From Gemmatimonadaceae bacterium (lineage in GTDB: Bacteria > Gemmatimonadota > Gemmatimonadetes > Gemmatimonadales > Gemmatimonadaceae): a stretch of DNA of 64,000 nucleotides. Position 1 is the stretch's first letter, and the number at the start of each line of letters is the position of its first letter. Made by a program: the position numbers and the translations under genes. The notes under the pieces are model-generated. The model did no database searches. It was given only the letters and a program-made list of their open reading frames with translations, and had not been told where the DNA came from. Where the stretch lies: positions 1 to 64,000 of the forward strand of contig JALHNZ010000006.1 in NCBI GenBank assembly GCA_022843265.1. The letters run 5' to 3'. Positions 1 through 7,776 of this stretch are shown here, piece after piece.

Positions 1-472
1 CGTGATTCGCGCCGCAGTTCACATGCGCGAAATCCGTAATGCCACGTTTGCGTATTGCCGCTCGCACGCGTTCATCACCGAGTGCAATGGAGGTCATGCG
101 TCCAAACTCATCACCACTTGTCATGTACTGTCGCGCCGGCACTTCAGTCCACGACGTGACGCGTTTCGCGTTCAGATCAACGATGGCTTCGTAGCCGTCC
201 TTGCCCTGTTTGAGATGCACGAGCGCCTCGCGACGGAACGGCTGTCCCGGTCGCCACGCCAGCACTTCGGCTTTCGGCGGCTCGTTCAGTCCGATGTAGA
301 GATAGGTCGTTGTGGTATCGGTGCGACCCGACGCCACGAGCGCGTCGTAGATCGTCCAGTGCTCTCGCCCCGACAGGCCATCGAGCGGGTGGGCAGCAGA
401 CTGTGCAGCGAGCGGAAGGGCTGGCAGCAGCACAGTGGAGAACAGCGCAAAGACACGACAGAGCGGGCGCAT
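1..472 (-). CDS. Copper amine oxidase, N-terminal part (runs off left edge)
   Basis: Reading leftward from an ATG at 472, the frame stays open to the edge and gives about 157 residues. They start with a signal peptide ending near LPLAAQ and continue into HPLDGLSGREHWTIYDAL and later YLYIGLNEPPKAEVLAW. This matches the N-terminal N2/N3 region of copper amine oxidases, periplasmic TPQ/Cu enzymes that oxidise primary amines to aldehyde, ammonia and peroxide. The catalytic Tyr and the His ligands lie outside the window and cannot be checked. The gene is divergent from the GntR-ABC operon; the two starts are about 115 bases apart. Assignment rests on N-terminal similarity only. Confidence 0.75.
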   Translation of the reverse strand, partial: MRPLCRVFALFSTVLLPALPLAAQSAAHPLDGLSGREHWTIYDALVASGRTDTTTTYLYIGLNEPPKAEVLAWRPGQPFRREALVHLKQGKDGYEAIVDLNAKRVTSWTEVPARQYMTSGDEFGRMTSIALGDERVRAAIRKRGITDFAHVNCGANH

Positions 473-560
473 GTTTTGGCGGGTAGGTGTGGTTGAGCTC
501 GGCAGAACATGCGGCGCCGTGTCGCATCCGGCCAGTGCAACGCCGTGGCTGGCGCGCCAA

Positions 561-582
561 GTGATATGGTTATATATATCAC
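561..582. promoter_or_regulatory. Operator-like palindrome over the GntR-operon promoter
   Basis: A dyad GTGATAT-N8-ATATCAC lies in an unusually AT-rich patch 5 bases before the chosen start of the GntR gene. The TATATA-rich centre could itself be the -10 element, which would give a nearly leaderless transcript. GntR regulators of the YtrA type usually bind such AT-rich dyads at their own operon promoter. The autoregulation is inferred. Confidence 0.6.
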
Positions 583-586
583 TTGT

Positions 587-1009
587 ATGCTGCTCTCCAT
601 CAGCGCTTCCGACGACTTGCCCATCTACCGCCAAATCATGCGGCAGATCATGGACGCCATTGCCGGCGGACGGCTGGCGCGTGGCGAACAGCTCTCGTCG
701 CACCGCGAGCTTAGCGAACAGCTGGTGATCGCGCCGCTTACCGTGAAAAAAGCGTACGACGAACTCGAGGCGCTGGGCTACATCACATCGCAGCGGGGGC
801 GCGGCACGTTTGTGAGTGACACACTGCCCAAAGCCGCGCAGGGCGTGCAGGCCGAACAGCTCGGTGAACTTGCCCGCAAACTGCTTTCGCAAGCCTACCT
901 CAGCGGCATGCGTCTCGCCGAAGTCATGCAGTTGCTTCGGCAGGCCGACCGCTCCCTGACCACCGGGAGCGACGTCGCTTCCCGCACCAGACGCAAGACT
1001 GCCATATGA
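587..1009 (+). CDS. GntR-family regulator, YtrA type
   Basis: A 140-residue protein beginning MLLSISASDDLPIYRQIM, the typical opening of YtrA-subfamily GntR regulators. The winged helix spans about residues 10-77 (SHRELSEQLVIAPLTVKKAYDEL, then the wing GYITSQRGRGTFV). A short C-terminal helical dimerisation tail replaces the large effector domain of other GntR proteins. The start at 587 is preferred over in-frame ATGs at 566 and 509 because 566 lies inside the dyad at 561-582. The stop overlaps the ABC ATPase start by 4 bases (ATGA), so the two are translationally coupled. Family knowledge says such regulators repress an adjacent ABC exporter operon until an envelope-acting compound appears. 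The inducer here is unknown. Confidence 0.9.
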   Translation: MLLSISASDDLPIYRQIMRQIMDAIAGGRLARGEQLSSHRELSEQLVIAPLTVKKAYDELEALGYITSQRGRGTFVSDTLPKAAQGVQAEQLGELARKLLSQAYLSGMRLAEVMQLLRQADRSLTTGSDVASRTRRKTAI

Positions 1010-1917
1010 AGCCTGTGATCATGTTCCGCGACGTGGTGCGTTCGTACGACGGCGGAAAGCCAGTACTCGACGGTGTCACCTTCTCCATGCAAAGCGAAGA
1101 AGTCGTGGGATTGCTCGGCCGTAACGGCTCGGGCAAGACCACACTCATGCGCATTGCCATGGGCATGCTGTTTCCGCACAAGGGTTCGGTGGAGTTGTTT
1201 GGGTTGTCGCCGACCGAACACCCGGTCGAGGTGAAGAAACGCATCGGATTTGTGGCCGCGGATCAGGAGTTGCCCATGTTCTGGAGCGTAGGTGAGTTGA
1301 TCGCGCTACATCGCAAGTTGTTTGCAAAGTGGGATGCGGCGATGGAAAAGCAGCTGCTCGAGCGATTTGCGCTGCCGCTGAATACGCGCCTGAACAAGCT
1401 GAGCACCGGTCAACGTCGACAGGCAGCGCTGCTCTGTGCTGTGTGTCATCGCCCCGAGCTGTTATTGCTGGATGAACCCGCGGCGGGACTCGATCCTGTG
1501 GTGCGCCGAGAATTTCTGGAGACCTCCATTCAGCTGCTTAACCGCGAAGGCACCGCGATTCTGTTTTCTTCACATCAGATGGCCGATGTTGAACGCCTTG
1601 GCGGACGCGTGCTGCTGCTGGATGGCGGCAGGATTCGTTTGGATCGGGACCTGGTCACGCTGCGCGAACAACTCTGCGTTGCGGTCATCACGCGTGCGGC
1701 GGTTGCAGATATGGCCGCGCTGGAACGCGCGCCTGGCGTGTTGCGCGTACGCACCATGCACGACAAGGTGCATGCCGTGATCGATGGCAATCCCGACTCA
1801 GTGAAACGGCTGCTCGCGGAGCATCTTGGTGTGCGCGATGCTGAGGTAAAGCGGGTGGGACTGGAAGATTTGTTTATTGAGATGTTGGGTGGCGAACGAC
1901 TGGAGTCTGCTGCATGA
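1006..1917 (+). CDS. ABC transporter ATPase
   Basis: A 303-residue ATP-binding subunit. Walker A GRNGSGKT is at residues 38-45, the signature LSTGQ at 132-136, and Walker B LLLLDEP at 152-158, followed by the H-loop (FSSHQMADVERL). The last ~90 residues form the accessory C-terminal domain common in exporters. It overlaps the regulator by 4 bases upstream and the first membrane protein by 4 bases (ATGA) downstream, so all three are coupled. It probably energises the membrane protein(s) that follow; the substrate cannot be deduced. Confidence 0.93.
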   Translation: MKPVIMFRDVVRSYDGGKPVLDGVTFSMQSEEVVGLLGRNGSGKTTLMRIAMGMLFPHKGSVELFGLSPTEHPVEVKKRIGFVAADQELPMFWSVGELIALHRKLFAKWDAAMEKQLLERFALPLNTRLNKLSTGQRRQAALLCAVCHRPELLLLDEPAAGLDPVVRREFLETSIQLLNREGTAILFSSHQMADVERLGGRVLLLDGGRIRLDRDLVTLREQLCVAVITRAAVADMAALERAPGVLRVRTMHDKVHAVIDGNPDSVKRLLAEHLGVRDAEVKRVGLEDLFIEMLGGERLESAA

Positions 1918-3509
1918 TGTGGCAGTTGGTGCGCGGCAACTGGCGCAGCCCGAAAGTTTGGGTTGTTCCTGCGGTGACAGCGGTCGGCGCGTTTCTCGAG
2001 CCGGTTGTCCTCGGCATATACTCGCTGTTTGTGATTGCGTTGATGGTGCCCCTGCTGCTGTCCCCCGCGGTATCCCTGTTCGAATCGGCCTTGCCAATTC
2101 CGACGCGCACCGTGATCGTTTCGCGGTGGATCGCCGCGAGCGCACTCGCGCTACCCGCGTTGCTTGCGGCGTTGGTGGCGACGCTTGTTCGCCAGCCTTG
2201 GCACATTGCCGACCCGTTGTCACCGCTGATGCTACTTGCTGCCTCAGCGTTGTTGATAATCGTGAACGGCGTTGTGTATCTGGGCGCTGCGCGTCCAGGT
2301 ACGACGCGCGTGGGCATCGTTTCGCGTGTGTTGCCAATCGTGGCCGCTGGCAGTGTTGTGCTCGTCTTGCTGCCTCCGATGGTAGCGATGACGTCGCTGG
2401 TCGTTTGTGCACTGCTGCTCCTGGCTGTAGTCGCGCGACGTATTCCACGCGTGATGGAACATGCACCACGGGAGTCTGCTCACAGCGAACCGACGGCTCT
2501 TGATCGTGAGGTTACGCTGAAGGATGCGACGATCTGGCGGATGCTGCTGAGATCGAGTCTTCACCATTTGTTATGGTTCCCGGCGCTGCTTGGTTTTCTC
2601 GCCGGGCAGAGCGGCGACGCGGGCATCCACATTCAGATGATCGGGCTCGTCTGCGGCATAGCTGTGGCGTCACGCCGATTCAATACATGGCTTCTGCGTG
2701 TACCCTTGCCGCATCGCACGCGTTTGCTACTCAGTATTGGTCCAACTATCTGCATCGGCTTTGGTGCCATGGCGCTAGGGGCGAGCATCTCACAGGAGCG
2801 CGTCTCCTCATTTCTGACGAATCAAGGGCCCACACCAAGAGATGACTACGACAATGAAACAAACGTCGCCATCACTTACTGGCAACAATTCAACTCCGAT
2901 GCGCAACCGCGAGTGATCGCGCCTTGGGGTGAATCGGTTTCCGCAGACACGCTCTCGCTGTTCGGAACACGCATCTTCAATCCGTACACCACAGATTCCG
3001 CAAGCAGTGAGCGGTTTGTGGATTGGCAGTTTGAGCGCGCAGCAACGGCGGCCTACGGTCAGTCCATGACTCGCGTTCAATATCGGGAACTACTGCAGCA
3101 AGACTCGCTTCCTCAGAAGAGCGTTGAAAAACCTCGGCTCTTCCTCACGCGAACCGCCTTGCTGCTCGCCCTGATTCTTGCCGTGCTGTGGTTCATTGAA
3201 CTCATGCGCTGGAACGGTTTCCGTCAATCGAAGCGAGTGCGAAATTTTACCCTTGGTGTACTTGTCGTACTCTATGTGCTGCCAAGTTTTCTGGAGCTCT
3301 ACTTTCACCACAAGAGTCACGGTGGCAGGCTCCTGCTGCCACTGGTAGATGGTGCCATGCTGCGCATTTCGCTCTGGTTGCCACACGCAACGAGTCTTGC
3401 TGTGCTCGTAAGCCTTGTTCCCGCTGTGGTGCTGTACTTCCTGCTTGAGTGGCAGTTCAAGAAAACGGACTCTGCGCATGAACTCGCGTACGTCGCGCGC
3501 GCGTCGTAG
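1914..3509 (+). CDS. Large ABC-associated membrane protein, copy 1
   Basis: A 531-residue integral membrane protein. A cluster of hydrophobic segments fills about residues 15-175, more lie around 215-300, a long polar region without membrane spans covers about 300-400, and hydrophobic segments return at about 410-520. The polar region holds APWGESVSADTLSLFG and SSERFVDWQFERA, shared almost residue by residue with the next gene. It is coupled to the ATPase by a 4-base overlap, so it is the likely permease, although its length and the soluble insert are unlike ordinary ABC-2 permeases of ~250-400 residues. No specific family is recognised. Confidence 0.8.
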   Translation: MMWQLVRGNWRSPKVWVVPAVTAVGAFLEPVVLGIYSLFVIALMVPLLLSPAVSLFESALPIPTRTVIVSRWIAASALALPALLAALVATLVRQPWHIADPLSPLMLLAASALLIIVNGVVYLGAARPGTTRVGIVSRVLPIVAAGSVVLVLLPPMVAMTSLVVCALLLLAVVARRIPRVMEHAPRESAHSEPTALDREVTLKDATIWRMLLRSSLHHLLWFPALLGFLAGQSGDAGIHIQMIGLVCGIAVASRRFNTWLLRVPLPHRTRLLLSIGPTICIGFGAMALGASISQERVSSFLTNQGPTPRDDYDNETNVAITYWQQFNSDAQPRVIAPWGESVSADTLSLFGTRIFNPYTTDSASSERFVDWQFERAATAAYGQSMTRVQYRELLQQDSLPQKSVEKPRLFLTRTALLLALILAVLWFIELMRWNGFRQSKRVRNFTLGVLVVLYVLPSFLELYFHHKSHGGRLLLPLVDGAMLRISLWLPHATSLAVLVSLVPAVVLYFLLEWQFKKTDSAHELAYVARAS

Positions 3510-3569
3510 CATGCGCATTGCCGGAAGCATGGCGCACCTTGCGAGCCTAGCCATTGTGGAACACACCGC

Positions 3570-5153
3570 ATGACCTGGGAACTCATGAAGCGCACGCTGC
3601 GCAATCCTGCACTGTGGATATTTGCGGCGATGTCATCAGTTGGCGCCGTGTTCGAACCACTGTTCATGGGTGTGATGGGTTCCTTCATCCTGGCCAGCCT
3701 CGTTCCCATCGCCGTTCCTCCTTCGGCTTCGATGTTTGAAGCAGCGCTGCCGATACCCGGACTGGCCATTATGCGCGCGCGATTGTTTTGTGCGCTCACG
3801 CTAGCGATACCACTCGTATTGACGCTGCTGATTGCCACGCCACTCCGCCTGCGAGCACCGCTGGATCCGCAGGTGGTGCTTGCGTTGGCTGCAGTGGTCA
3901 TTGTCGCGGCGATGATGCTGTATCTCGTGCCAGCACGTGTTGGACCCATTCCCCGAAACGATCAGCTACGTGTAGCGGCGGTTGTGGTGACTGGCGCTAC
4001 ACTCGTGTATTTCACCCCCGCAGTCTGGGCGCTCGGCGCGATGGCAGTGTCCGCGCTGGTGTTGTACAACGTGCGCGTAGCACGCATTCCAGACGTGATC
4101 GTTAACCAAACGAGTCGTTCAGATACGAAACTGTCTCGATCTGAGAAATCACAGCGTGATGTACGAGGCTCGTGGCCATGGAATGCAGTGCGTCGCACGA
4201 TATTCCCTACGACGGTGGCCTTGAGCCCCCTTATCGGAGTCAGCGCAGGAATCGGCTCGGGCGGCATCGGCATACTGTATTTCATCGGTTTGCTGATCTG
4301 GATGCCAATCTTTGTGCGACCTCGCGTCGCGTGGATGGCACCGCTACCGATTTCGCCAAGAACACGCCTGCTGCTCATGCTCTCGCCCACGTTCGTGCTC
4401 AGCTTTTCTTCTGCCGCAATCTTCGCAAATATACCTGGCGCACGCTCTGGGTCACTTACGACAGATGCACCGGGCCAGTATGAAGACGACATCAATGTAA
4501 CGCGCGTGGCGATCAACCATTGGCACCGCTATGAGCTCGGCAATACACCAAACATTTCGGCACCGTGGGGCGAAAGCGTACTGGCTGATACACTCTCGGT
4601 GTATGGCGTGCGCATCTACAATCCATTCACCATCAGCGACGGCAACAGTGAGCGTTTCCGCGACTGGCAGTTTGCCCGTGCGACCACTGCCGTCTTCGGT
4701 TATCCCATAGCTCGTGAAGAGTACCGGCGCCTCAGCGCCGAAGACGCGTTGCCGCCCACGGCTGCACGTCAGCTGCGACTCATCTACGCTCGTCTCGCTT
4801 TCATTGCGGCATTCGCACTTGCGGTGCTGTACCTCAGCGAACTTTCCCGATGGCATCGGCTGCGCAGGGGGTACTCATCGCTCGTAGTCGCCTGCGGCCC
4901 CGTGCCATTCCTTTTGTTTGTACCGCTGGTCGGCGCAGCACTGGTGTTTCAGGTTCGGACGGACGGTGATCTGATCGCGCCTCTCATTGACGCCGGTATG
5001 CTCCGTATTGCACCGTGGCTGCCCTCGTCTACGTTTCTCACCGTACTGGTATGCGTGGTACCTGTGGTGGTGCTCTACTTTCTCCTTGAGTGGCAGTTCG
5101 AACGCTCCGAGCGCTCGACTGCTGACAGCTTCTCGGCGGCCACCACGTCGTAG
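3570..5153 (+). CDS. Large ABC-associated membrane protein, copy 2 (tandem paralogue)
   Basis: A 527-residue protein with the same layout as the preceding one and clear sequence kinship: NPALWIFAAMSSVGAVFEP against SPKVWVVPAVTAVGAFLEP at the N-terminus, APWGESVLADTLSVYG in the soluble insert, and VVVLYFLLEWQFE against VVLYFLLEWQFK near the C-terminus. The two diverged by tandem duplication. It lies 60 bases after copy 1 on the same strand and is probably cotranscribed. The pair may form a heterodimeric permease served by the single ATPase. Alternatively each copy handles a different substrate. Confidence 0.8.
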   Translation: MTWELMKRTLRNPALWIFAAMSSVGAVFEPLFMGVMGSFILASLVPIAVPPSASMFEAALPIPGLAIMRARLFCALTLAIPLVLTLLIATPLRLRAPLDPQVVLALAAVVIVAAMMLYLVPARVGPIPRNDQLRVAAVVVTGATLVYFTPAVWALGAMAVSALVLYNVRVARIPDVIVNQTSRSDTKLSRSEKSQRDVRGSWPWNAVRRTIFPTTVALSPLIGVSAGIGSGGIGILYFIGLLIWMPIFVRPRVAWMAPLPISPRTRLLLMLSPTFVLSFSSAAIFANIPGARSGSLTTDAPGQYEDDINVTRVAINHWHRYELGNTPNISAPWGESVLADTLSVYGVRIYNPFTISDGNSERFRDWQFARATTAVFGYPIAREEYRRLSAEDALPPTAARQLRLIYARLAFIAAFALAVLYLSELSRWHRLRRGYSSLVVACGPVPFLLFVPLVGAALVFQVRTDGDLIAPLIDAGMLRIAPWLPSSTFLTVLVCVVPVVVLYFLLEWQFERSERSTADSFSAATTS

Positions 5154-5215
5154 GCGGTACCGCCATCCCTTGAGTCGGCACTAACGTTCAGTGTGCGCTC
5201 GCCGTCTCCCTGTAC

Positions 5216-5746
5216 ATGACTCCCTCACGCCTGGCCCGTTCGCGCCAGATCGCCACGGCCCTGTTCGCCGCCGCGCTCCTGCTCGGCGGCGCTGCGACCA
5301 TCGCGGAAGCCCAGGACACCAAACGCACCCTGCCGCGCTTCGCACTGGCCGACAACGACACCATCTGGCTTGGTCGTCCGCTCGGCCGCTTCGCCCTGTA
5401 CGCGACGGTAGACAAAGACTCGCTCGTGCGCATTCCCACGCCGCTCTTCGAGGGCGCGGAGGGGCTGTTGGTGATGCGCGACTCAACCGATGTGGTGCAG
5501 CGCATCGTCTATCTCTACGGCGAGCAGCGCAACGTGGACCAGATGATGAAGGAGCTCTTCACCGACTACGGCCGCGAAAAGACCTACTCCACGGCACCCG
5601 TTCCTGAAGGCATTCGTGAATCCTGGGTGTGGTTCGACAAGCGCACCGAGTTCACCTTCACGCGCTTCACCCCGGCCCAGAACAAAATGGCCGCAGTCGC
5701 GGTGCTCGTCACATTCGGCAACGATCCGATCACGCGCACACCCTGA
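5216..5746 (+). CDS. Secreted protein of unknown function
   Basis: A 176-residue protein with a clear Sec signal peptide (residues ~1-34, ending IAEAQ). The mature part is about 140 residues of mixed alpha/beta-type sequence without recognised motifs, cysteines or repeats. It starts 62 bases after the membrane-protein pair, so it could be a distal member of that operon or an independent gene. No terminator-like hairpin separates them. Function is unknown. Confidence 0.7.
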   Translation: MTPSRLARSRQIATALFAAALLLGGAATIAEAQDTKRTLPRFALADNDTIWLGRPLGRFALYATVDKDSLVRIPTPLFEGAEGLLVMRDSTDVVQRIVYLYGEQRNVDQMMKELFTDYGREKTYSTAPVPEGIRESWVWFDKRTEFTFTRFTPAQNKMAAVAVLVTFGNDPITRTP

Positions 5747-5790
5747 CGCGCACGAAACACTCCCCATTCTCCTTAGTATCTTTACATCAG

Positions 5791-5930
5791 TTGCCCTTCT
5801 TCGCGCCCTTCGCGCTTTTCGCGCTTTCCCGTGCCCTCCTCTTGCACCTACCATAACGCCGGTGTCTTGGCAACCGCGCGTGAAGGGCACAGGAAGGCGC
5901 GAAAAGCGCGAACAGCGCGAAGAAGAGCAA
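5791..5930. repeat. Long intergenic inverted repeat, 47-bp arms
   Basis: Arms 5791-5837 and 5884-5930 are complementary at 42 of 47 positions and are separated by a 46-base spacer. Within each arm the heptamer TTCGCGC (or its complement) recurs with a 9-base period, so the hairpin is built from a short tandem unit. It lies between a secreted-protein gene and osmC, both on the plus strand. There is no run of T to make it a simple terminator, and it is far larger than one. It resembles the mobile or REP-like intergenic palindromes found in other bacteria, but that is an inference from structure only. Confidence 0.85.
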
Positions 5931-5978
5931 AAGATTGTTGGGGATTGATTGCGTTGAAATCTGAACTGGAGAGTTGAT

Positions 5979-6416
5979 ATGCGTCGCAGCGGAAAAGCAG
6001 TGTGGAATGGTACGGGATTGGAGGGCTCAGGAAAGCTTGAGACGCCGAGTGGTGCGCTGAAGGATCAGCCGTACTCAACGAAGATGCGTTTCAACAGCGA
6101 GGACGGTCGTGCAGGCACGAATCCCGAAGAGTTGATCGCGGCGGCACACGCTGGATGTTTTGCGATGGCCTTGAGCTTTCAGCTCACGGGCGCTGGGTTT
6201 CCTCCGGCGGAGCTCGCCGTGGAATCGGTGATCACGATGGAGCAGAAGGGTGTGGATTGGTCGTTCGCCGGGATTGTGCTGCACTTGAACGCGAACGTGC
6301 CGGGCATCGAGAGCGCGAAGTTCCATGAACTCGCGAATGCCGCGAAAGCGGGCTGTCCTGTGTCGAAGGCGCTGTCTGCGGTGCCGATTACGCTCGACGC
6401 CACATTGCAGGCGTAA
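5979..6416 (+). CDS. OsmC-family peroxiredoxin
   Basis: A 145-residue OsmC/Ohr-type hydroperoxide reductase. The two redox cysteines are present: C60 in HAGCFAMA and C126 in KAGCPVSKAL. The TNPEELIAAAHAGCF block and the N-terminal AVWNGTG strand are characteristic of the OsmC rather than the Ohr branch. It would reduce organic hydroperoxides in the cytoplasm. It starts at ATG 5979, 48 bases after the inverted repeat, and ends at a strong bidirectional hairpin shared with the convergent gene. Confidence 0.93.
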   Translation: MRRSGKAVWNGTGLEGSGKLETPSGALKDQPYSTKMRFNSEDGRAGTNPEELIAAAHAGCFAMALSFQLTGAGFPPAELAVESVITMEQKGVDWSFAGIVLHLNANVPGIESAKFHELANAAKAGCPVSKALSAVPITLDATLQA

Positions 6417-6422
6417 CACAAA

Positions 6423-6455
6423 ATCGGGCCCTGCGACTACTCAGCAGGGCCCGAT
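6423..6455. terminator. Bidirectional terminator hairpin between osmC and NTF2-like gene
   Basis: A perfect 12-bp stem ATCGGGCCCTGC/GCAGGGCCCGAT with a 9-base loop fills the 46-base gap between two convergent genes. No long T tract follows, but the position and stem strength fit a terminator serving both strands. Confidence 0.8.
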
Positions 6456-6462
6456 AGTTGCT

Positions 6463-7059
6463 TCAGTACGATTTACGACAGCTTGGCGCCGGCGGAGCAG
6501 CAAGCAGTGTTGCGGGAATCGACAAATCCGCACGCTCAGCGTCCCACATCACCGACATCACGTACCACCGCGTGCCGCTGTTGAAGAGCTGAATGCTGTT
6601 TACACCGCGCTGAAACGGCGTTGTGTCTTCCAGCGTGCGCTTGGAATCGTACGCGCTCATAATGTGCCACACGTTGCCAAACGATGTGGTGGTGCGACCG
6701 ATTTCGGATTCGAAAAATCCGCCCGCCTCGAGACCAGGGCCCGCGGCGGCGATGTATTCGTCAACATTCCAGCTTCGGTATCGATGCGTGCCGTCGGGCG
6801 CGCGCCCGGTCGGCACGAAGCGCGCTTCTGGCGCCATGAGTGTGCGCAAGCGCGCAAAATCGCGCTTCATGCCTTTCGGCCCGGAGATCGACGCGTACAA
6901 CGCGCACACGATCGCGTCCATCGAACCGACGTCCGCGGGGTCCGCGGTTGGCGCAACCGCTGATGTATTGCCCGCACTCTGCGCGTTGACGGCGCTACCG
7001 GAAACCGTCAGAGCCATCGCCAGCAGCGCACGGCTCAGCATGACACAACGCGTGTTCAT
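6463..7059 (-). CDS. Secreted NTF2/SnoaL-like protein
   Basis: A 198-residue protein with a signal peptide (MNTRCVMLSRALLAMAL...AVNAQ). It contains the NTF2-like fold signature pattern: an N-terminal helix preceding DFARLRTLMAPEARFVPTG, a central WNVDEYIAAAG segment, and a closing strand RWYVMSVMWDAE. The start at 7059 is chosen because it overlaps the stop of the upstream gene by 4 bases (ATGA) and is followed directly by the signal peptide; longer readings lack this. Proteins of this fold act as small-ligand binders, ketosteroid-isomerase-like enzymes or assembly domains; no catalytic residues can be assigned. Confidence 0.75.
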   Translation of the reverse strand: MNTRCVMLSRALLAMALTVSGSAVNAQSAGNTSAVAPTADPADVGSMDAIVCALYASISGPKGMKRDFARLRTLMAPEARFVPTGRAPDGTHRYRSWNVDEYIAAAGPGLEAGGFFESEIGRTTTSFGNVWHIMSAYDSKRTLEDTTPFQRGVNSIQLFNSGTRWYVMSVMWDAERADLSIPATLLAAPPAPSCRKSY

Positions 7060-7562
7060 TTCCACATCTCCCCGCAGCCTTGCTGCCTGAATGTGTCGGA
7101 TACGTTGAGAATCTTCCACGACGTGTCGTTCTTGACGAGATGAAATGCATCGTGGCCGCAGTGACTCACCTTGCCACCGATGCGCACCTGATACTCGGCC
7201 CACACCGTGGCCAGGTTTCCGTCAATCTGCACTTTGGCGTTGCGAATCGGTTCGTCAATCGCCGGTCCGGTCGGATTGGTTGCGGACGTGATGAACTGCT
7301 CAGCGGTCATCGCAACCACGCGCGTACCACCGCCCTGCGCCGGACGCAGCAACGTCATGCGGGCGCTTTCATGAAACGTGGCACGCATTCCATCGGCATT
7401 TTTGGTGCGGAGCGCGGTGAGCATGGATTCCAGCGTCTGCATCACCGTGAGGCTGTCGGCGGCCGTGGATGTCTGCGCAGCAGCCGTTTGCGGCGACATC
7501 GATCCGACGAGTGAAATCGCGAACGTCACGGCAAACAGGCGCGCCGATTTTCCCTGCATCAT
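7056..7562 (-). CDS. Secreted SnoaL-like protein
   Basis: A 168-residue protein starting MMQGKSARLFAV with a signal peptide to about residue 29 (TAAAQ). The mature region has the NTF2/SnoaL-like plan: VMQTLESMLTALRTKNADGMRATFHESARM, then VAMTAEQFITSA, IDGNLATVWAEYQVRIGG and a final FHLVKNDTSWKILNVSDT. It is coupled by a 4-base overlap to the following NTF2-like gene, and the two may derive from one duplication although they are distant. The 214 bases upstream (7563-7776) contain no recognisable gene. Ligand or reaction unknown. Confidence 0.8.
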   Translation of the reverse strand: MMQGKSARLFAVTFAISLVGSMSPQTAAAQTSTAADSLTVMQTLESMLTALRTKNADGMRATFHESARMTLLRPAQGGGTRVVAMTAEQFITSATNPTGPAIDEPIRNAKVQIDGNLATVWAEYQVRIGGKVSHCGHDAFHLVKNDTSWKILNVSDTFRQQGCGEMWK

Positions 7563-7776
7563 GAAAGCTCCGAAGAGAGTCGGGATGGGCCGTGCCGAAG
7601 GCGGCCTCCAGCTGGCAACTCTTATAGCTCGGACATATTTCCGCGCTTGGCAAGTCGGCTGGGACGAGTCGCTCCGTACGTGCCGGGCGAAGTTGTCATG
7701 AGTTTCAGATAATGGCGGACAAGACTGGAGGCGACGCTGCAAAGTCGCCGGCGCAATCGGACGGGTGAACAAGTCC

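Noticed and set aside
5791-5930. CRISPR-like repeat pattern in the inverted repeat.
   Set aside because: The 9-base periodicity is contained in complementary arms with no unique spacers of constant length and no cas genes nearby.
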